The notes: generated by a model from the letters alone, not told the origin. A DNA stretch of 64,000 nt from an uncultured Prevotellaceae bacterium (GCA_946625675.1 CAMOTI010000157.1:1-64000), one strand, 5' to 3'. Counted from the stretch's first letter, positions 26,334 to 35,610 are shown. Made by a program: numbers and translations.

Positions 26334-29300
26334 TCACTTAACAAGCACCTTCTTTCCGTTATGGATATACACGCCACGGCCTGGACGGCTCACACGTTGT
26401 CCCTGCAGGTTATACCAGCCGTTGTCCATGCTTCCGCCATCTACAGATGTACGTGCCAGCGGAGTACAGATGCCTGTGGCCTGACCGCCACCGTCTCCGA
26501 TGACGATGCTGACCACGCCGGCGCCTCTGATCACATTGCCCCTGTTCTCAAAATAGGCAGAGAACGGATCAACGACCTCTCCGTCGCTGCTCACACGGAC
26601 GAAGGCGTTACCGTCAGCGTTCAGCACGTATCCGTTGGTGATGACAGCGGGCGTGTACGTTCCTTTCATGCTCAGCTGCTGGCCAGTGATGCTGCATTTC
26701 GCGTCGGTGCTGAACTCCGTGATGTCACCGCTGAAAACGAGCTCCTTACCGTCAAGATTCCAGTTGTCACCGTAGGACTCGTCGGGAACAGCGATAAGAT
26801 ATGGAATATTGGCCTTGAGCTCGCTCCCGGCGACATAGTCGAAGTGGGCCTTGCCGCCCTCTTCATACAGGAACTGGTAGAGCCAGAAGTTCTTGCCGGT
26901 GTCACTGGCGCTTTTAAACCAGTCGACGGGCTCTCCCTCACAGCTGACCTGAGTGGCTTCAAACGGAAGTACCAGCGTGCTCCAGCCGTCTTTGCTGTCT
27001 TCCTTGCTTCCTTCGAACGAAGCGGTATAGCTCACGGCGTCGGAGACGAAGTCCCACAGGATATAGAAAGGATAGTTCTGATAGAGATGGATGACGTCGG
27101 CCGACGTACCCTTCACCACGTTCTGGCTGGATAGGCTCGACGGCACCGTCTGCCTGTCATCGAAGTAATAGATGCAGTTCGGATTGCTATTGGCAACCAC
27201 ATCCACTCCGGTAAGATCACTTAGATAGCTGAAATCCACAGCACCAACATATGCTGGAATTTTGATGACGCTTTCCTTGGCTACATAGATGGACTCCCCG
27301 TCAGCATCGTAACATAGCACACCGTCCGCCACGAAGAAAACAAAGCTGCCTAGCAGATTGTCATCTGAAGGGGTGCCGTTATATACTTCGTATGCGTATT
27401 CTGTGCCAGGCGCAAATCCTGATTTGTTAATAGAGAAACGGCTCTGTCTGCCGGCTGCTATAGAGTAGCTATAGTAAGAATACCTTGTGTCACCCTTCAT
27501 CTTTATACAGAACGGTCCACTGAGGGTTGCGTCGGTCTGGTTATTAATAGTGAACGTTCCTGTAAGACTGCCGGAGGTGATGTAGTTCTTTCCGTCTGAC
27601 TCAAACATGTTATCAACGTCAAACGTAAGGAACACGCCTGTTTCGGGTTCTGCTGAAGCTAAGGATATCACAGTGGCCGTCCCAAGCAGTTTGCTGCACA
27701 CGTCTCCGCTGATTTCCCAGAAGTAAAGCGTGTGTTCTCCAACACTCGTCGGGGTGAAATAGAAATAGGCGGTGCCGGGTCCGTTGGCATAGGTATAGAC
27801 GCCGGCAATGGTGCTTTCCAGATTGCTTGCCACGGACTCATAATCATAGTTTTTCAGGTCACCAGAATAGTCGGCCACCATCACCACCATCCCGTTGTAT
27901 TCCTCATCGGTGTTGTTCTGGAACGTGGCTTTCACTTCCTGGAATGTACCGGTATAACCCGTCCCGGTGAACGCTGCACCGGTCACGCTGAGATCGCATT
28001 CCTTCGGATAGACCTCCACGCTGGCGACCGCGCCGTTCTCGATGGTCACCACGGCATAGTTTCTCTTGTAGCCATTTGCCGGTCCCCACTGGCTCAGGTC
28101 GTTGCTCGCAGTGGTACTCTGCACACCAGTGACGGTGTAGGTGCCGTCAGAAAGTTCGGCTGCCAGCTGGTTGTGCGGGATGCTGGGTGAATAGTAATAG
28201 CCGCTTTGAAGTCCGGAAGCATTGGTGATGCGGTAAATCCAGGACACCTTACCCTCGCTGTTCACCACGCCGAAGCTGTAGTATATCGTTCCGAGCGTCT
28301 GCGTCGTGTTGTTCGACATGTTCATGGAAAGATTGTTTCCACCGTCGGCCACATTGCTGACGGTCAGCCCGTCGGTGCCGGATATCGGCTCTGTCGCCTC
28401 GGGCTGAAGGCCGATCAGCGCGTCCTGCATGAAGGAATAGCCGTCCTCCGTGCTGCTCGCACCGGCTCCGTCGTTACTCTCGGAATTGAGCACGGAGAGG
28501 GAGAAATAGCCGTTGTACGTTCCGCCCCAGCCCCAGTTGATGTGGTAAAGACCATCGCCGTCATAGCCGTCGCAGATAAAGGAATGTCCTCCGCCGGTCG
28601 ACTGTCCGGAATACAGTACGGGCCTGTTTGCGGCCAGCTCGCTATAGATGAGCGCTTCCCACTCTGTGTTGGTATAGTCGCTGCGGTCAGCCAGGTAGGC
28701 GTTGGGATTATAATGGAAATAGTTGATGAAGGCCTTCAGGGCGTCGGGCGAGGAGGCCGACGAACCGCCGGTGCCGTAGTTCATCTTCGCGCCCTGACCG
28801 CAGTAGCGCATCAGCGTGCCCACGGCCTGAGCTGCGGCCGAGTTGACATCAGTCAGGTCAGTGCCGATATATTCGTCTTGCATAGCGTCCCAGTCAAAGG
28901 TGATGGAAGGCAGCTCGGCAAGTGTGCCGATGGTCGAGTTTGACGTGTACGAAGGCACGGCAGTGGTAGCATTCCGAGGCCATTTATGATAGTACATCAC
29001 CTGTGCCATAGCAGTGGCCACGCAGCCCGTCAGGCAGTGACGGGTTTCACCGTCTGGATAGTTATAATTCGGGCAATTCCAGTTATAGGCTTCTCCCGCT
29101 GCCGTCTTGATACTTCCCTGGTTCCATTCCGACGTGGTCAACGGACTGATGGGCGACTTCACCGACACCGGGGCTTTCTGCTTCGAGATTTTCCTGGCAC
29201 CTCCCGCATTGGCATGCTGAACCAGACGGCCCACATTCGTCACCCAGGCCTTCACATTATCGGGCATATTGCCAAGGTCGAACGTTCCATCATAGCCATA

Positions 29301-29561
29301 GGCCAGCACCGGATCTGTCTCGTCTGAATTTGCAACAAGCACAAATCCGCCGTCACTGGCGTTCACGGCATAAAGGCCGTCGTTCACTTTCTCTGCCCGC
29401 AAGTTTCTCAATTTCTGAGAGACGCCCCTGCGGCCGGACTGATGACGGCGGGCACTTAAAAACTCTCCCGCACGGCTGACTGCCTCCTCCTGGCTGATCT
29501 GAGCAGACGCACCGACCAGCAGGACCAGATAACAGCAGCAAAACATTAAAATTCTCTTCAT
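26334..29561 (-). CDS. Secreted C10 family cysteine protease (streptopain-like)
   Basis: This 1075-residue protein has a signal peptide (MKRILMFCCCYLVLLVGASA) and an inhibitory propeptide-like region (about 20-130). The C10 peptidase domain has the catalytic Cys in TGCVATAMAQVMYYHKWP (about residue 179) and the His in GGGHSFICDGYDG (about 324). A long C-terminal part has Ig-like repeats and ends YNLQGQRVSRPGRGVYIHN-GKKVLVK, the tail type shared with the two PL11 lyases. This tail looks like a secretion or sorting signal. The frame is open to 29705, but the signal peptide sets the start at 29561. A small peptide gene follows. Confidence 0.87.
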   Translation of the reverse strand: MKRILMFCCCYLVLLVGASAQISQEEAVSRAGEFLSARRHQSGRRGVSQKLRNLRAEKVNDGLYAVNASDGGFVLVANSDETDPVLAYGYDGTFDLGNMPDNVKAWVTNVGRLVQHANAGGARKISKQKAPVSVKSPISPLTTSEWNQGSIKTAAGEAYNWNCPNYNYPDGETRHCLTGCVATAMAQVMYYHKWPRNATTAVPSYTSNSTIGTLAELPSITFDWDAMQDEYIGTDLTDVNSAAAQAVGTLMRYCGQGAKMNYGTGGSSASSPDALKAFINYFHYNPNAYLADRSDYTNTEWEALIYSELAANRPVLYSGQSTGGGHSFICDGYDGDGLYHINWGWGGTYNGYFSLSVLNSESNDGAGASSTEDGYSFMQDALIGLQPEATEPISGTDGLTVSNVADGGNNLSMNMSNNTTQTLGTIYYSFGVVNSEGKVSWIYRITNASGLQSGYYYSPSIPHNQLAAELSDGTYTVTGVQSTTASNDLSQWGPANGYKRNYAVVTIENGAVASVEVYPKECDLSVTGAAFTGTGYTGTFQEVKATFQNNTDEEYNGMVVMVADYSGDLKNYDYESVASNLESTIAGVYTYANGPGTAYFYFTPTSVGEHTLYFWEISGDVCSKLLGTATVISLASAEPETGVFLTFDVDNMFESDGKNYITSGSLTGTFTINNQTDATLSGPFCIKMKGDTRYSYYSYSIAAGRQSRFSINKSGFAPGTEYAYEVYNGTPSDDNLLGSFVFFVADGVLCYDADGESIYVAKESVIKIPAYVGAVDFSYLSDLTGVDVVANSNPNCIYYFDDRQTVPSSLSSQNVVKGTSADVIHLYQNYPFYILWDFVSDAVSYTASFEGSKEDSKDGWSTLVLPFEATQVSCEGEPVDWFKSASDTGKNFWLYQFLYEEGGKAHFDYVAGSELKANIPYLIAVPDESYGDNWNLDGKELVFSGDITEFSTDAKCSITGQQLSMKGTYTPAVITNGYVLNADGNAFVRVSSDGEVVDPFSAYFENRGNVIRGAGVVSIVIGDGGGQATGICTPLARTSVDGGSMDNGWYNLQGQRVSRPGRGVYIHNGKKVLVK

Positions 29562-29647
29562 AAGTTTGTATTTTTTTATTTCTTCTATTTCTTTCAACCA
29601 CCCTTGTATCTCAGCTCTAAACTCTAAACCCTCAACTAATAAAGTTA

Positions 29648-29679
29648 CAAAATTACGAAAAATCCCCCACAACCACAAA
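29648..29679 (-). promoter_or_regulatory. Promoter of the C10 protease with GTGGGG element
   Basis: On the minus strand TTTG (29679-29676), 20 nt, then TAATTTTG (29655-29648). GTGGGG (29670-29665) lies in the spacer, exactly 9 nt before the -7 box, as at the two PL11 promoters. Confidence 0.65.
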
Positions 29680-29710
29680 TAATTACATAAAAAACAAGCG
29701 CTCATGAAAA

Positions 29711-29749
29711 ATCAGGGCAGACAAAACGGATATTCTTGCCTGTCCTGAT
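29711..29749 (-). terminator. Hairpin upstream of the protease promoter
   Basis: ATCAGGGCAGACAA and TTGCCTGTCCTGAT (29711-29724 / 29736-29749) pair along 14 bp with one mismatch. On the minus strand the stem is followed by T5. It probably ends transcription arriving from the right. Confidence 0.55.
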
Positions 29750-29954
29750 GATTAAAAAGATAACGGATTTGTCTGAGTCTACCATGGGAAAAGCGTTCGT
29801 TTTAACGTCATTTTCTTTTCTGAATCGTACACAAAATCTTTGAAAGAAAACTATTAATCAAATATACCATCAACAAAGATAATCCCACGGCCTTCCAGGC
29901 TGGTAACCACCTCACCCCGCCCCACAAACCTCCCCGGTGTTGAGAGGATACCGC

Positions 29955-30037
29955 CCGTCTGACCCGTCCGACTTGTCCGACCCGTCCGACCTGTCTGACC
30001 CGTCCGACCCGTCTGACCCGTCCGACCCGTCTGACCC
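29955..30037. repeat. GTCCGACCC tandem array
   Basis: About nine units of 9-10 nt alternating CGTCCGACC and CGTCTGACC. It is the most regular of the short arrays in the window. Open frames across it on both strands are artefacts of the repeat. Confidence 0.9.
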
Positions 30038-30153
30038 CATCACCAACATCCACTCTCAACTCCCCACCATAAAAATTGTAAAAACTACACTTATAAACCT
30101 TTCATTATCAATTACTTAATAAAAGTTAAAATTACAACTTTTCTACAAAAATA

Positions 30154-30185
30154 TTTGTTCGTCACAAAAAAACTTCGTAAATTAG
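30154..30185 (+). promoter_or_regulatory. Promoter of the 54-codon gene
   Basis: TTTG (30154-30157), 20 nt, then TAAATTAG (30178-30185), close to TAnnTTTG. A leader of about 85 nt follows, with an imperfect hairpin (TCGGATGG / CCACCCGA). Confidence 0.5.
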
Positions 30186-30275
30186 CACTCGAAAAGATCG
30201 GATGGTGTCCCGCCACCCGATAAGTTCAAACAAAAGGCCTATCGGGACTGTGGCCGTCTATGGAGGAATATTACT

Positions 30276-30440
30276 ATGAAGACCGTGATGAACTATGACG
30301 ATGAGTCCTATGAACTCGACAACGTCTACAACGACGACGACATGTATGGCGAATGGTACGGATACCGTAACACGCCCGCTCAAACCGACGACACGCTCTA
30401 TCTAATCTCTGGCAACGAAACCTCGATATGGTACAACTAA
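30276..30440 (+). CDS. Short Tyr/Asp-rich peptide gene with its own transcription unit
   Basis: A 54-residue open frame starts MKTVMNYDDESYELDNVYND and continues with DDDMYGEWYGYRN. It is very rich in Asp, Tyr and Asn and has no signal peptide. A strong ribosome-binding site, GGAGGA (30262-30267), lies 8 nt before the ATG. There is a promoter match upstream and a textbook intrinsic terminator 20 nt after the stop, so the gene looks complete and independent. It lies between module 2 and module 3 of the secreted-protein block but on the opposite strand. I do not recognise a family. Confidence 0.6.
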   Translation: MKTVMNYDDESYELDNVYNDDDMYGEWYGYRNTPAQTDDTLYLISGNETSIWYN

Positions 30441-30460
30441 CACAAATCTAACAGGGAACG

Positions 30461-30505
30461 AAAGCCGCAGGCATCAGTGCCTGCGGCTTTCCTTTTTTCT
30501 TTACT
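30461..30505 (+). terminator. Intrinsic terminator of the 54-codon gene
   Basis: AAAGCCGCAGGCA and TGCCTGCGGCTTT (30461-30473 / 30478-30490) form a perfect 13-bp stem with loop TCAG, followed by CCTTTTTTCTTT. It could also stop minus-strand transcripts from peptide gene 2. Confidence 0.92.
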
Positions 30506-30588
30506 TATTTTGTCCTTCCAGGCAGGGCAACACGTTGTCGATTGCACCACCCCATCATGTATCTGTCTGACCCTTACCACAGCGACGT

Positions 30589-30759
30589 CTACTCCTCCGC
30601 GGCCAAGGCCTCGAGGAACGCCTCTTCCTCTTCCAGCTCCTCGCGCTCGCGGGCCTCGCCGTGGTCCACGCCCGTGCCGCTCACGGGAAGCTGCTCCAAC
30701 AGCAGGCTGCCCACTGCCTCATGCAGCACCGTTTCGGGTTTTTGATATGTTCGCTTCAT
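30589..30759 (-). CDS. Small acidic MKxxYxKP peptide, copy 2
   Basis: A 56-residue peptide opening MKRTYQKPETVLHEAVGSLL, with VSGTGVDHGEA in the middle and a very acidic helix-like end. It is a close paralogue of copy 3 (35353-35565) at both protein and DNA level. Compared with copy 3 it ends five codons early: a CAG codon has become TAG, and the shared LW-stop ending is still readable just after. It lies 105 nt after the stop of PL11 copy 1 and has a -7 box of its own (TACTTTTG). Function unknown. Confidence 0.65.
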   Translation of the reverse strand: MKRTYQKPETVLHEAVGSLLLEQLPVSGTGVDHGEAREREELEEEEAFLEALAAEE

Positions 30760-30824
30760 CTTAATCTGTTCTGTTATATTGTTTTCTCTCAGAAAGTTAC
30801 AGTAAACAGCGAAAAGTCCATCCA

Positions 30825-30864
30825 CAAAAGTAAATAAACTTTTCACTGTTCACTTTTTCACTAT
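30825..30864 (-). promoter_or_regulatory. AGTGAA array and promoter of peptide gene 2
   Basis: On the minus strand AGTGAATAGTGAAAAAGTGA and further AGTGAA units lead into TACTTTTG (30832-30825), matching TAnnTTTG. The element starts right at the stop of the PL11 gene. Confidence 0.55.
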
Positions 30865-33800
30865 TCACTTAATTACCACTTTCTTGCCATTCACGATATA
30901 GATGCCCTTGCCCGGATTCGTCACACGGCGGCCCGACAGGTCATAAACCACGGCTGCCTTACCCGCAACATCACCCTGAGGAGCGTTGATGCCGGTAGGT
31001 GTATCGTCGTCCAGCTCGTCAGCACCGAACACGATTCCCTTCACGTCCTGACCCGACAGCTGCAGATAGCCCTTCCCATAAGCCACCGTACCGTCGCTCT
31101 TCAGCTTGTAGAAACCGGTCTTGCCGTTCACCTGGTTCAGCACGTAGATATCACCGCTCTCGCCGGTCATCCCGCCTTCAGGAACGGCTTTCAGGTCGTT
31201 GCCGCTCAAGCTGGCTGCGCTGCGCACCATCGTCCCGGCATAGATATAGTCGGAGGCCAGGTCATTATCTCCCTGCTTGCGGAGCAACACGGCCTCACCG
31301 GCAGGAACAGCGTCAACCGCAGTCAGATCTACCGACTTGCCGTCGGCGTTCAAAGCCACTGCATACATGTCCAGTCCGCCGAAAGAAAGACCCACCTTAC
31401 TATAGGCAAAAGTAGAAGCATCGAGCGACGAGAGCTTCGTGCCTATCTCGGAGTCGTAGCTGATGGAAGCGGAAGTAGCTCCCGGATAGGACGACTGAAC
31501 CGTCAATGTGCCCGGCTCAGTAAACGTATAGGCAAAGTCGGACTTCGTCTGAGGAACGCTTACCTTCACATTGTCAATCGTAAAGAAAGAATAAGTTTTG
31601 CCAAGCTCCACGTACACGCCCTGAATGCGCATGTCGGCTGCCGAGCCCACGGCATAGGCTCCACTTGCAATCACCAGCCCGCACGACTCTTTCAATGAGA
31701 CGGTGTATGAGACGGTTCGATTGGTCCGGTCAACCGTAAATGCATAATGGTACCACGGGCCGGTTGCTTCTCTCGGATTCGGGTCGTTCACGGTAAACGA
31801 GCCGCCGTCTCCCTCAACCGTATACACCTTGCCGTAATAGCTGCCGCCGGTCATCTTGAACAGATAGTTCGTGCCGACACTGAAGGTGCTTCCCTGCGTG
31901 CGCTCACCGAACAGATAGAGGGCATTATCGGCTGAGCCACTGGCATTGGTATAATGCATCCGGGCATCAAATTCCAATGTGTAGACTTCCTCATTGCCGT
32001 AAGGGTCGCTGCCGGAGGCATAGAAGCTCGTATAGGCACTGCGTGTGCCTGTTCCGCCGTTATTATTCACGTTCACATACTTTCCGTATGTCGCATCGCC
32101 CTCAACGAGTGTGATGTCAAGCTTGTCACCACTGACTGCCGTCCAGGAGCTCGCATCGGTGGCGGACTCATAGTCGAGGGCAAAAATCTCGCCGGAAGGA
32201 ACGGTCTTATAAACATAAATATTATCGATATTCGTAGTGCCGTTTCCGCGCCCGTCTAGGACAAACAATCCATAAAATTCGGAAGAGCTGCCGTCTGGCA
32301 GTGCAAAGGTTCCTTTAACAGTCGAACTGCTTTGGACTATCGTATAAGTGACCGTCCTGGCTGTCTGGTCAACATCCAGTTTATAATGGCTCCAGCCAGC
32401 ACTGATGTCAGCCGTCTCACTTTCATTGATCGTGAACGCCTGGCTGTTTGCCGCTTTCATACGGAAAAGATAGTTCATGCCTGTCGCATTGCAGTTCCTT
32501 CCGTTATAATTATATCCGATATTTTTTGTTGTGGGAATTACGGCGCCCTTGCTCATGACGACAAAGTCAGTCTCGCTTCGGTCGGCCACATTGCCTGCCT
32601 TTACATATGCGTCAAACTCAACTGAATAGGTCTCAACAGAAGTGAGGTCCAAGTTAAAAAGCGTATACGCTGAGCGGTTTGCTGCAATATTGGTGTTTGC
32701 CATCGTATGATGAATATAATTGCCATAATTGGCATCTCCTCCGACCAGTTCCAATATACCGTCGCCGTTTGTCCAGGAACTTGCATCTACGGCCTGTTCA
32801 TAGTCCTCAACAAACAACCGGTTCTCATCAACCGTTTCTGTCCTTCCGTCAAGACTCGTAAAGGTGGTGCTGACCGATACAGGTCGCTGTGCCACTCCGT
32901 TCAAGGTGTACGCCCCCACGCTGACATCCACATGCGGCATATACACATTACCCGGCTCTGCGACAACCCAGTCCGTGCGGGCTATATCCGGATTCACCAC
33001 ATTGCCGTCTCCGGTCTCTATCTGGCTCATGTCGTTGAACTGTTCCAGATAGTCTGGGAGATAATAGCCGAGATGGGGGGGCTGGTTGTAAGCCACGTTC
33101 TGCCAGGCCACACTCAAACGGTACACATGGTCGTGCATCAGCGTCGGAACACGGTAGGAGGTCGGTATCACCGTAGAGAAGATATTGAGTGTCGTGTTGT
33201 CGCTGGTGTCATAAAGAATAAGCTCTTCGCGCCAGTCCCCGAAGATGTCGGCGGAGAGACAGGGGGTGTCCTTCGTGCCGTTGCAGGATCCGGAGCTGCC
33301 CAAGTTGGTAAAGCGGGTGCCGCCCACGCCAAGGTCGGTCACACTGCAGTCGCGCCCAATTTTCGCAATCGACGTACCGGAGGAGAGGTTGTCGTAGGGC
33401 TCACCGTCCCAGTAGGTACGGAAATTCATGCTAACACCTTTCCATGACATCGTCGTGCCGTCCATGAAATGAATATTGTCGACTTTAGCCGACCAGTATT
33501 CGAAACCGCGCTTCTGAGGAAAGATATCAGCCGACAGGCCTCGCCCGTTATCGCCACCGCTGGTGGAGAAGTCCAGAATCTCGCCGGTGCTGGCATCTCT
33601 CAGGTGGTGACCGTAATGGGGGCCGTCCTCATGCACCATGAAGAACTCCAGGCCAGGACGGTCGGGGTCCAAGTCTGAAAGATGGTGGGCATCACCATGC
33701 TGAACGCCGGTGGAATAGCGCAAGGTGCCGTCGGCATTGACGGCAGCGCCTCCGAACAGGATCTCGTCTGTGCCGTCACCGTCGGTATCGCCAGCGGCGA

Positions 33801-35094
33801 TGCTGTGCGTGCCCTGGCCGTAGGCGGTGTAATAGGCGGTGGCATTTACGCTCCAGGCCGACTCCTTCACCTTGTTGGTGGAGCAGCTGTAGTTGGTCAC
33901 GTCAAAGGAGTCGTTATCGTTTGCCTTTGGCTTATAAAGCTTATAGGTGCTCTTGGAGTCTGAGTAATGAACCCAGCGGTTGGTCAGACGTGTTCCGTCA
34001 AAGTCCACTGCCCAAAGAAACGCATAGGTGTAATAACCGCGGGTGAACACGCCGCTGGCTTTCTTCACCGCACCGCCTAGATGGGCGACGGTGGCAAGAT
34101 AGCGCTCGCCACGGTTGCCATAGGTACCGATATCCGTGTTGCCGGAACGGTCGTCCCAGTCGAAGGTGCCGGCGGCGTCGCTCAGTCCTAACGTTGCGTT
34201 ACGGGTCGGTAGGTAGGGAATCGTATGGATAGCGGCGCCGGTCTCGCCGTTGAACACGGTCAGGTACTCATGACCGCCGTTGATACGTCCACCGCTGGTT
34301 CGGTAATCTGCGGAATTATTCACATTGCGAATGGTCGTGTTCGTGGCGGCAGCACTCACGTAATTGCCCCTGCCGTCCACACTGCCGGGAGCGGTCTTGC
34401 ACATCAGCTCGGACTTACCGTCGCCGTCGAAGTCATAAACCAGGAACTGGTTATAATGTGCGCCGGAGCGCATGTTGATGCCGAGGTTGATGCGCCATAG
34501 CCGCGTGCACCCGTTGGCCTTCGTGGCGTCAAGCTTGTAGCAGTCAAAAATTGTCTCGCCGGTAAAGCCGCCCTGCGAGTTGTCCTTCGCATTCGAAGGA
34601 ATCCATTTCACGATCAGCTCATACTGGCCGTCACCGTCCACATCACCCACAGAGCAGTCGTTTGGGGTGTAGGTGTAGCTTTCGCCGTTGACAGAACCGG
34701 CTGACGGCTGGTCCAGCTTCACCTTCAGATATGACTGGGCCCAGGGCTTCACGGCTGACGAGGTCTCGGTCAGCACCCCGTTCTGATAGGTCTTCACCTG
34801 ATAGCTCGCGCTGCTGCCGGCATCATCCAGCTCAAGGAACGTGGCTCCGGTTATCCCGGCAGCCACGGTCGCTCCGTCGCGGACGATATCAAAGGATGTC
34901 TGCATGTCGTCTGTGCCAAGCAGTCGCCAGCTCACATAATGCTTACCACCACAAGGTATCACAATCAGTCCGCGGTCCAGACGCTCCATCTGACTCACGG
35001 GGGTCACCTGAGTGAACTGCGCCCGCATCGGAACGAGCGGAAACGCTGTCATCAGGACAACTGTCAATAAGTTTGTCAATAGTAGTTTTTTCAT
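30865..35094 (-). CDS. Secreted rhamnogalacturonan lyase PL11, copy 1
   Basis: This 1409-residue protein has a signal peptide (MKKLLLTNLLTVVLMTAFPLVP...) and a PL11 eight-bladed propeller (about 30-690; MERLDRGLIVI, GDVDGDGQYELIVKW, YDFDGDGKSELMCKTAPG, GDWREELILYD). Two lectin-like beta-sandwich modules follow (about 760-955 and 965-1175), then a further beta domain, and the tail YDLSGRRVTNPGKGIYIVNG-KKVVIK. It should cleave the rhamnogalacturonan-I backbone in a calcium-dependent way. The DxDxDG loops are calcium sites typical of the family. The C-terminal tail suggests dedicated secretion or surface attachment. A small peptide gene follows. Confidence 0.9.
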   Translation of the reverse strand: MKKLLLTNLLTVVLMTAFPLVPMRAQFTQVTPVSQMERLDRGLIVIPCGGKHYVSWRLLGTDDMQTSFDIVRDGATVAAGITGATFLELDDAGSSASYQVKTYQNGVLTETSSAVKPWAQSYLKVKLDQPSAGSVNGESYTYTPNDCSVGDVDGDGQYELIVKWIPSNAKDNSQGGFTGETIFDCYKLDATKANGCTRLWRINLGINMRSGAHYNQFLVYDFDGDGKSELMCKTAPGSVDGRGNYVSAAATNTTIRNVNNSADYRTSGGRINGGHEYLTVFNGETGAAIHTIPYLPTRNATLGLSDAAGTFDWDDRSGNTDIGTYGNRGERYLATVAHLGGAVKKASGVFTRGYYTYAFLWAVDFDGTRLTNRWVHYSDSKSTYKLYKPKANDNDSFDVTNYSCSTNKVKESAWSVNATAYYTAYGQGTHSIAAGDTDGDGTDEILFGGAAVNADGTLRYSTGVQHGDAHHLSDLDPDRPGLEFFMVHEDGPHYGHHLRDASTGEILDFSTSGGDNGRGLSADIFPQKRGFEYWSAKVDNIHFMDGTTMSWKGVSMNFRTYWDGEPYDNLSSGTSIAKIGRDCSVTDLGVGGTRFTNLGSSGSCNGTKDTPCLSADIFGDWREELILYDTSDNTTLNIFSTVIPTSYRVPTLMHDHVYRLSVAWQNVAYNQPPHLGYYLPDYLEQFNDMSQIETGDGNVVNPDIARTDWVVAEPGNVYMPHVDVSVGAYTLNGVAQRPVSVSTTFTSLDGRTETVDENRLFVEDYEQAVDASSWTNGDGILELVGGDANYGNYIHHTMANTNIAANRSAYTLFNLDLTSVETYSVEFDAYVKAGNVADRSETDFVVMSKGAVIPTTKNIGYNYNGRNCNATGMNYLFRMKAANSQAFTINESETADISAGWSHYKLDVDQTARTVTYTIVQSSSTVKGTFALPDGSSSEFYGLFVLDGRGNGTTNIDNIYVYKTVPSGEIFALDYESATDASSWTAVSGDKLDITLVEGDATYGKYVNVNNNGGTGTRSAYTSFYASGSDPYGNEEVYTLEFDARMHYTNASGSADNALYLFGERTQGSTFSVGTNYLFKMTGGSYYGKVYTVEGDGGSFTVNDPNPREATGPWYHYAFTVDRTNRTVSYTVSLKESCGLVIASGAYAVGSAADMRIQGVYVELGKTYSFFTIDNVKVSVPQTKSDFAYTFTEPGTLTVQSSYPGATSASISYDSEIGTKLSSLDASTFAYSKVGLSFGGLDMYAVALNADGKSVDLTAVDAVPAGEAVLLRKQGDNDLASDYIYAGTMVRSAASLSGNDLKAVPEGGMTGESGDIYVLNQVNGKTGFYKLKSDGTVAYGKGYLQLSGQDVKGIVFGADELDDDTPTGINAPQGDVAGKAAVVYDLSGRRVTNPGKGIYIVNGKKVVIK

Positions 35095-35123
35095 TATCTC
35101 TATAATTAGTTTGTTATAAGTAG

Positions 35124-35192
35124 AGACGCGCCGTGGTGCGTCTGGTATCTTTTCTCGTCATGTGTAGGGGCTTACGTCATGTATGCCCGAAT
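35124..35192. repeat. Composite palindrome A+B, copy 2
   Basis: Palindrome A (AGACGCGCC-GT-GGTGCGTCT, 35124-35143) is followed after 20 nt by palindrome B (TGTAGGGGCTTAC ... GTATGCCCGAAT, 35163-35192). The same A-20-B order and spacing recur at 47224-47290. Here it lies inside the predicted 5' leader of PL11 copy 1. Confidence 0.7.
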
Positions 35193-35207
35193 CACTCAAC
35201 ATTTGTG

Positions 35208-35230
35208 CAAAATTAATGAAAATCCCCCAC
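35208..35230 (-). promoter_or_regulatory. Promoter of PL11 copy 1 with GTGGGG element
   Basis: On the minus strand TAATTTTG (35215-35208) is preceded at exactly 9 nt by GTGGGG (35230-35225). The string GTGGGGGATTTT is identical to that at the protease promoter. No TTTG at -33. Confidence 0.6.
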
Positions 35231-35291
35231 TCCGGCCTTGTCGGATAGTCCGATTTTCATGGAAAATTATTCAAAAAAAAACTATTACATA

Positions 35292-35332
35292 AAGAAAGGG
35301 GGGTCAGCACCATGCCGACTCTCCCCTTTCTT
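35292..35332 (-). terminator. Terminator after peptide gene 3
   Basis: AAGAAAGGGG and CCCCTTTCTT (35292-35301 / 35323-35332) form a 10-bp stem, with an inner GTCGGCA-tgg-TGCTGAC helix. On the minus strand a T-rich run with T9 follows about ten bases later. Confidence 0.75.
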
Positions 35333-35352
35333 GATTTCATGATAAACAGTCC

Positions 35353-35565
35353 TTACCACAGCGGCCTCTGCTGCTCGGCAGCCATGGCCTCGAGGAACGC
35401 TTCTTCCTCTTCCAGTTCCTCGCGCTCGCGGGCCTCGCCGTGGTCAACGCCCGAACCGCTTACCGGAAGCTGCTCCAGCAGCAGGCTGCCTATAGCGTCA
35501 TGCAGCACCGTCTCCGGTTTCTGATATGTGCGCAATGCCGTTGTTTTCTGATATACTCGTTTCAT
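35353..35565 (-). CDS. Small acidic MKxxYxKP peptide, copy 3
   Basis: A 70-residue peptide opening MKRVYQKTTALRTYQKPETV. The YQK block appears twice, so the N-terminus looks internally duplicated compared with copy 2. The middle (SLLLEQLPVSGSGVDHGEA) and acidic end are nearly identical to copy 2, and it ends EQQRPLW. It lies 83 nt after the stop of PL11 copy 2 and is followed by a terminator. It has its own -7 box (TACATTTG). Function unknown; no signal peptide. Confidence 0.68.
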   Translation of the reverse strand: MKRVYQKTTALRTYQKPETVLHDAIGSLLLEQLPVSGSGVDHGEAREREELEEEEAFLEAMAAEQQRPLW

Positions 35566-35610
35566 TGTCTTATCTTCAAGTTTTTTTGTGAACAGCGAAA
35601 AGCCTATCCA

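Larger units (their letters stand above)
29562..30275. other. 700-bp intergenic stretch
   Basis: It contains the protease promoter (29648), a hairpin (29711), a GTCCGACCC tandem array (29955) and the promoter of a short plus-strand gene (30154). Between 29750 and 29950 I see nothing recognisable. Confidence 0.6.

Noticed and set aside
29955-30037. Possible CRISPR array
   Set aside because: Units are only 9-10 bp with no spacers between them, and there are no cas genes nearby.
29808-30059. Open frames rich in VGRV/SDPSD repeats on both strands
   Set aside because: They are produced by the GTCCGACCC tandem array; there is no ribosome site, and both strands are open for the same reason.
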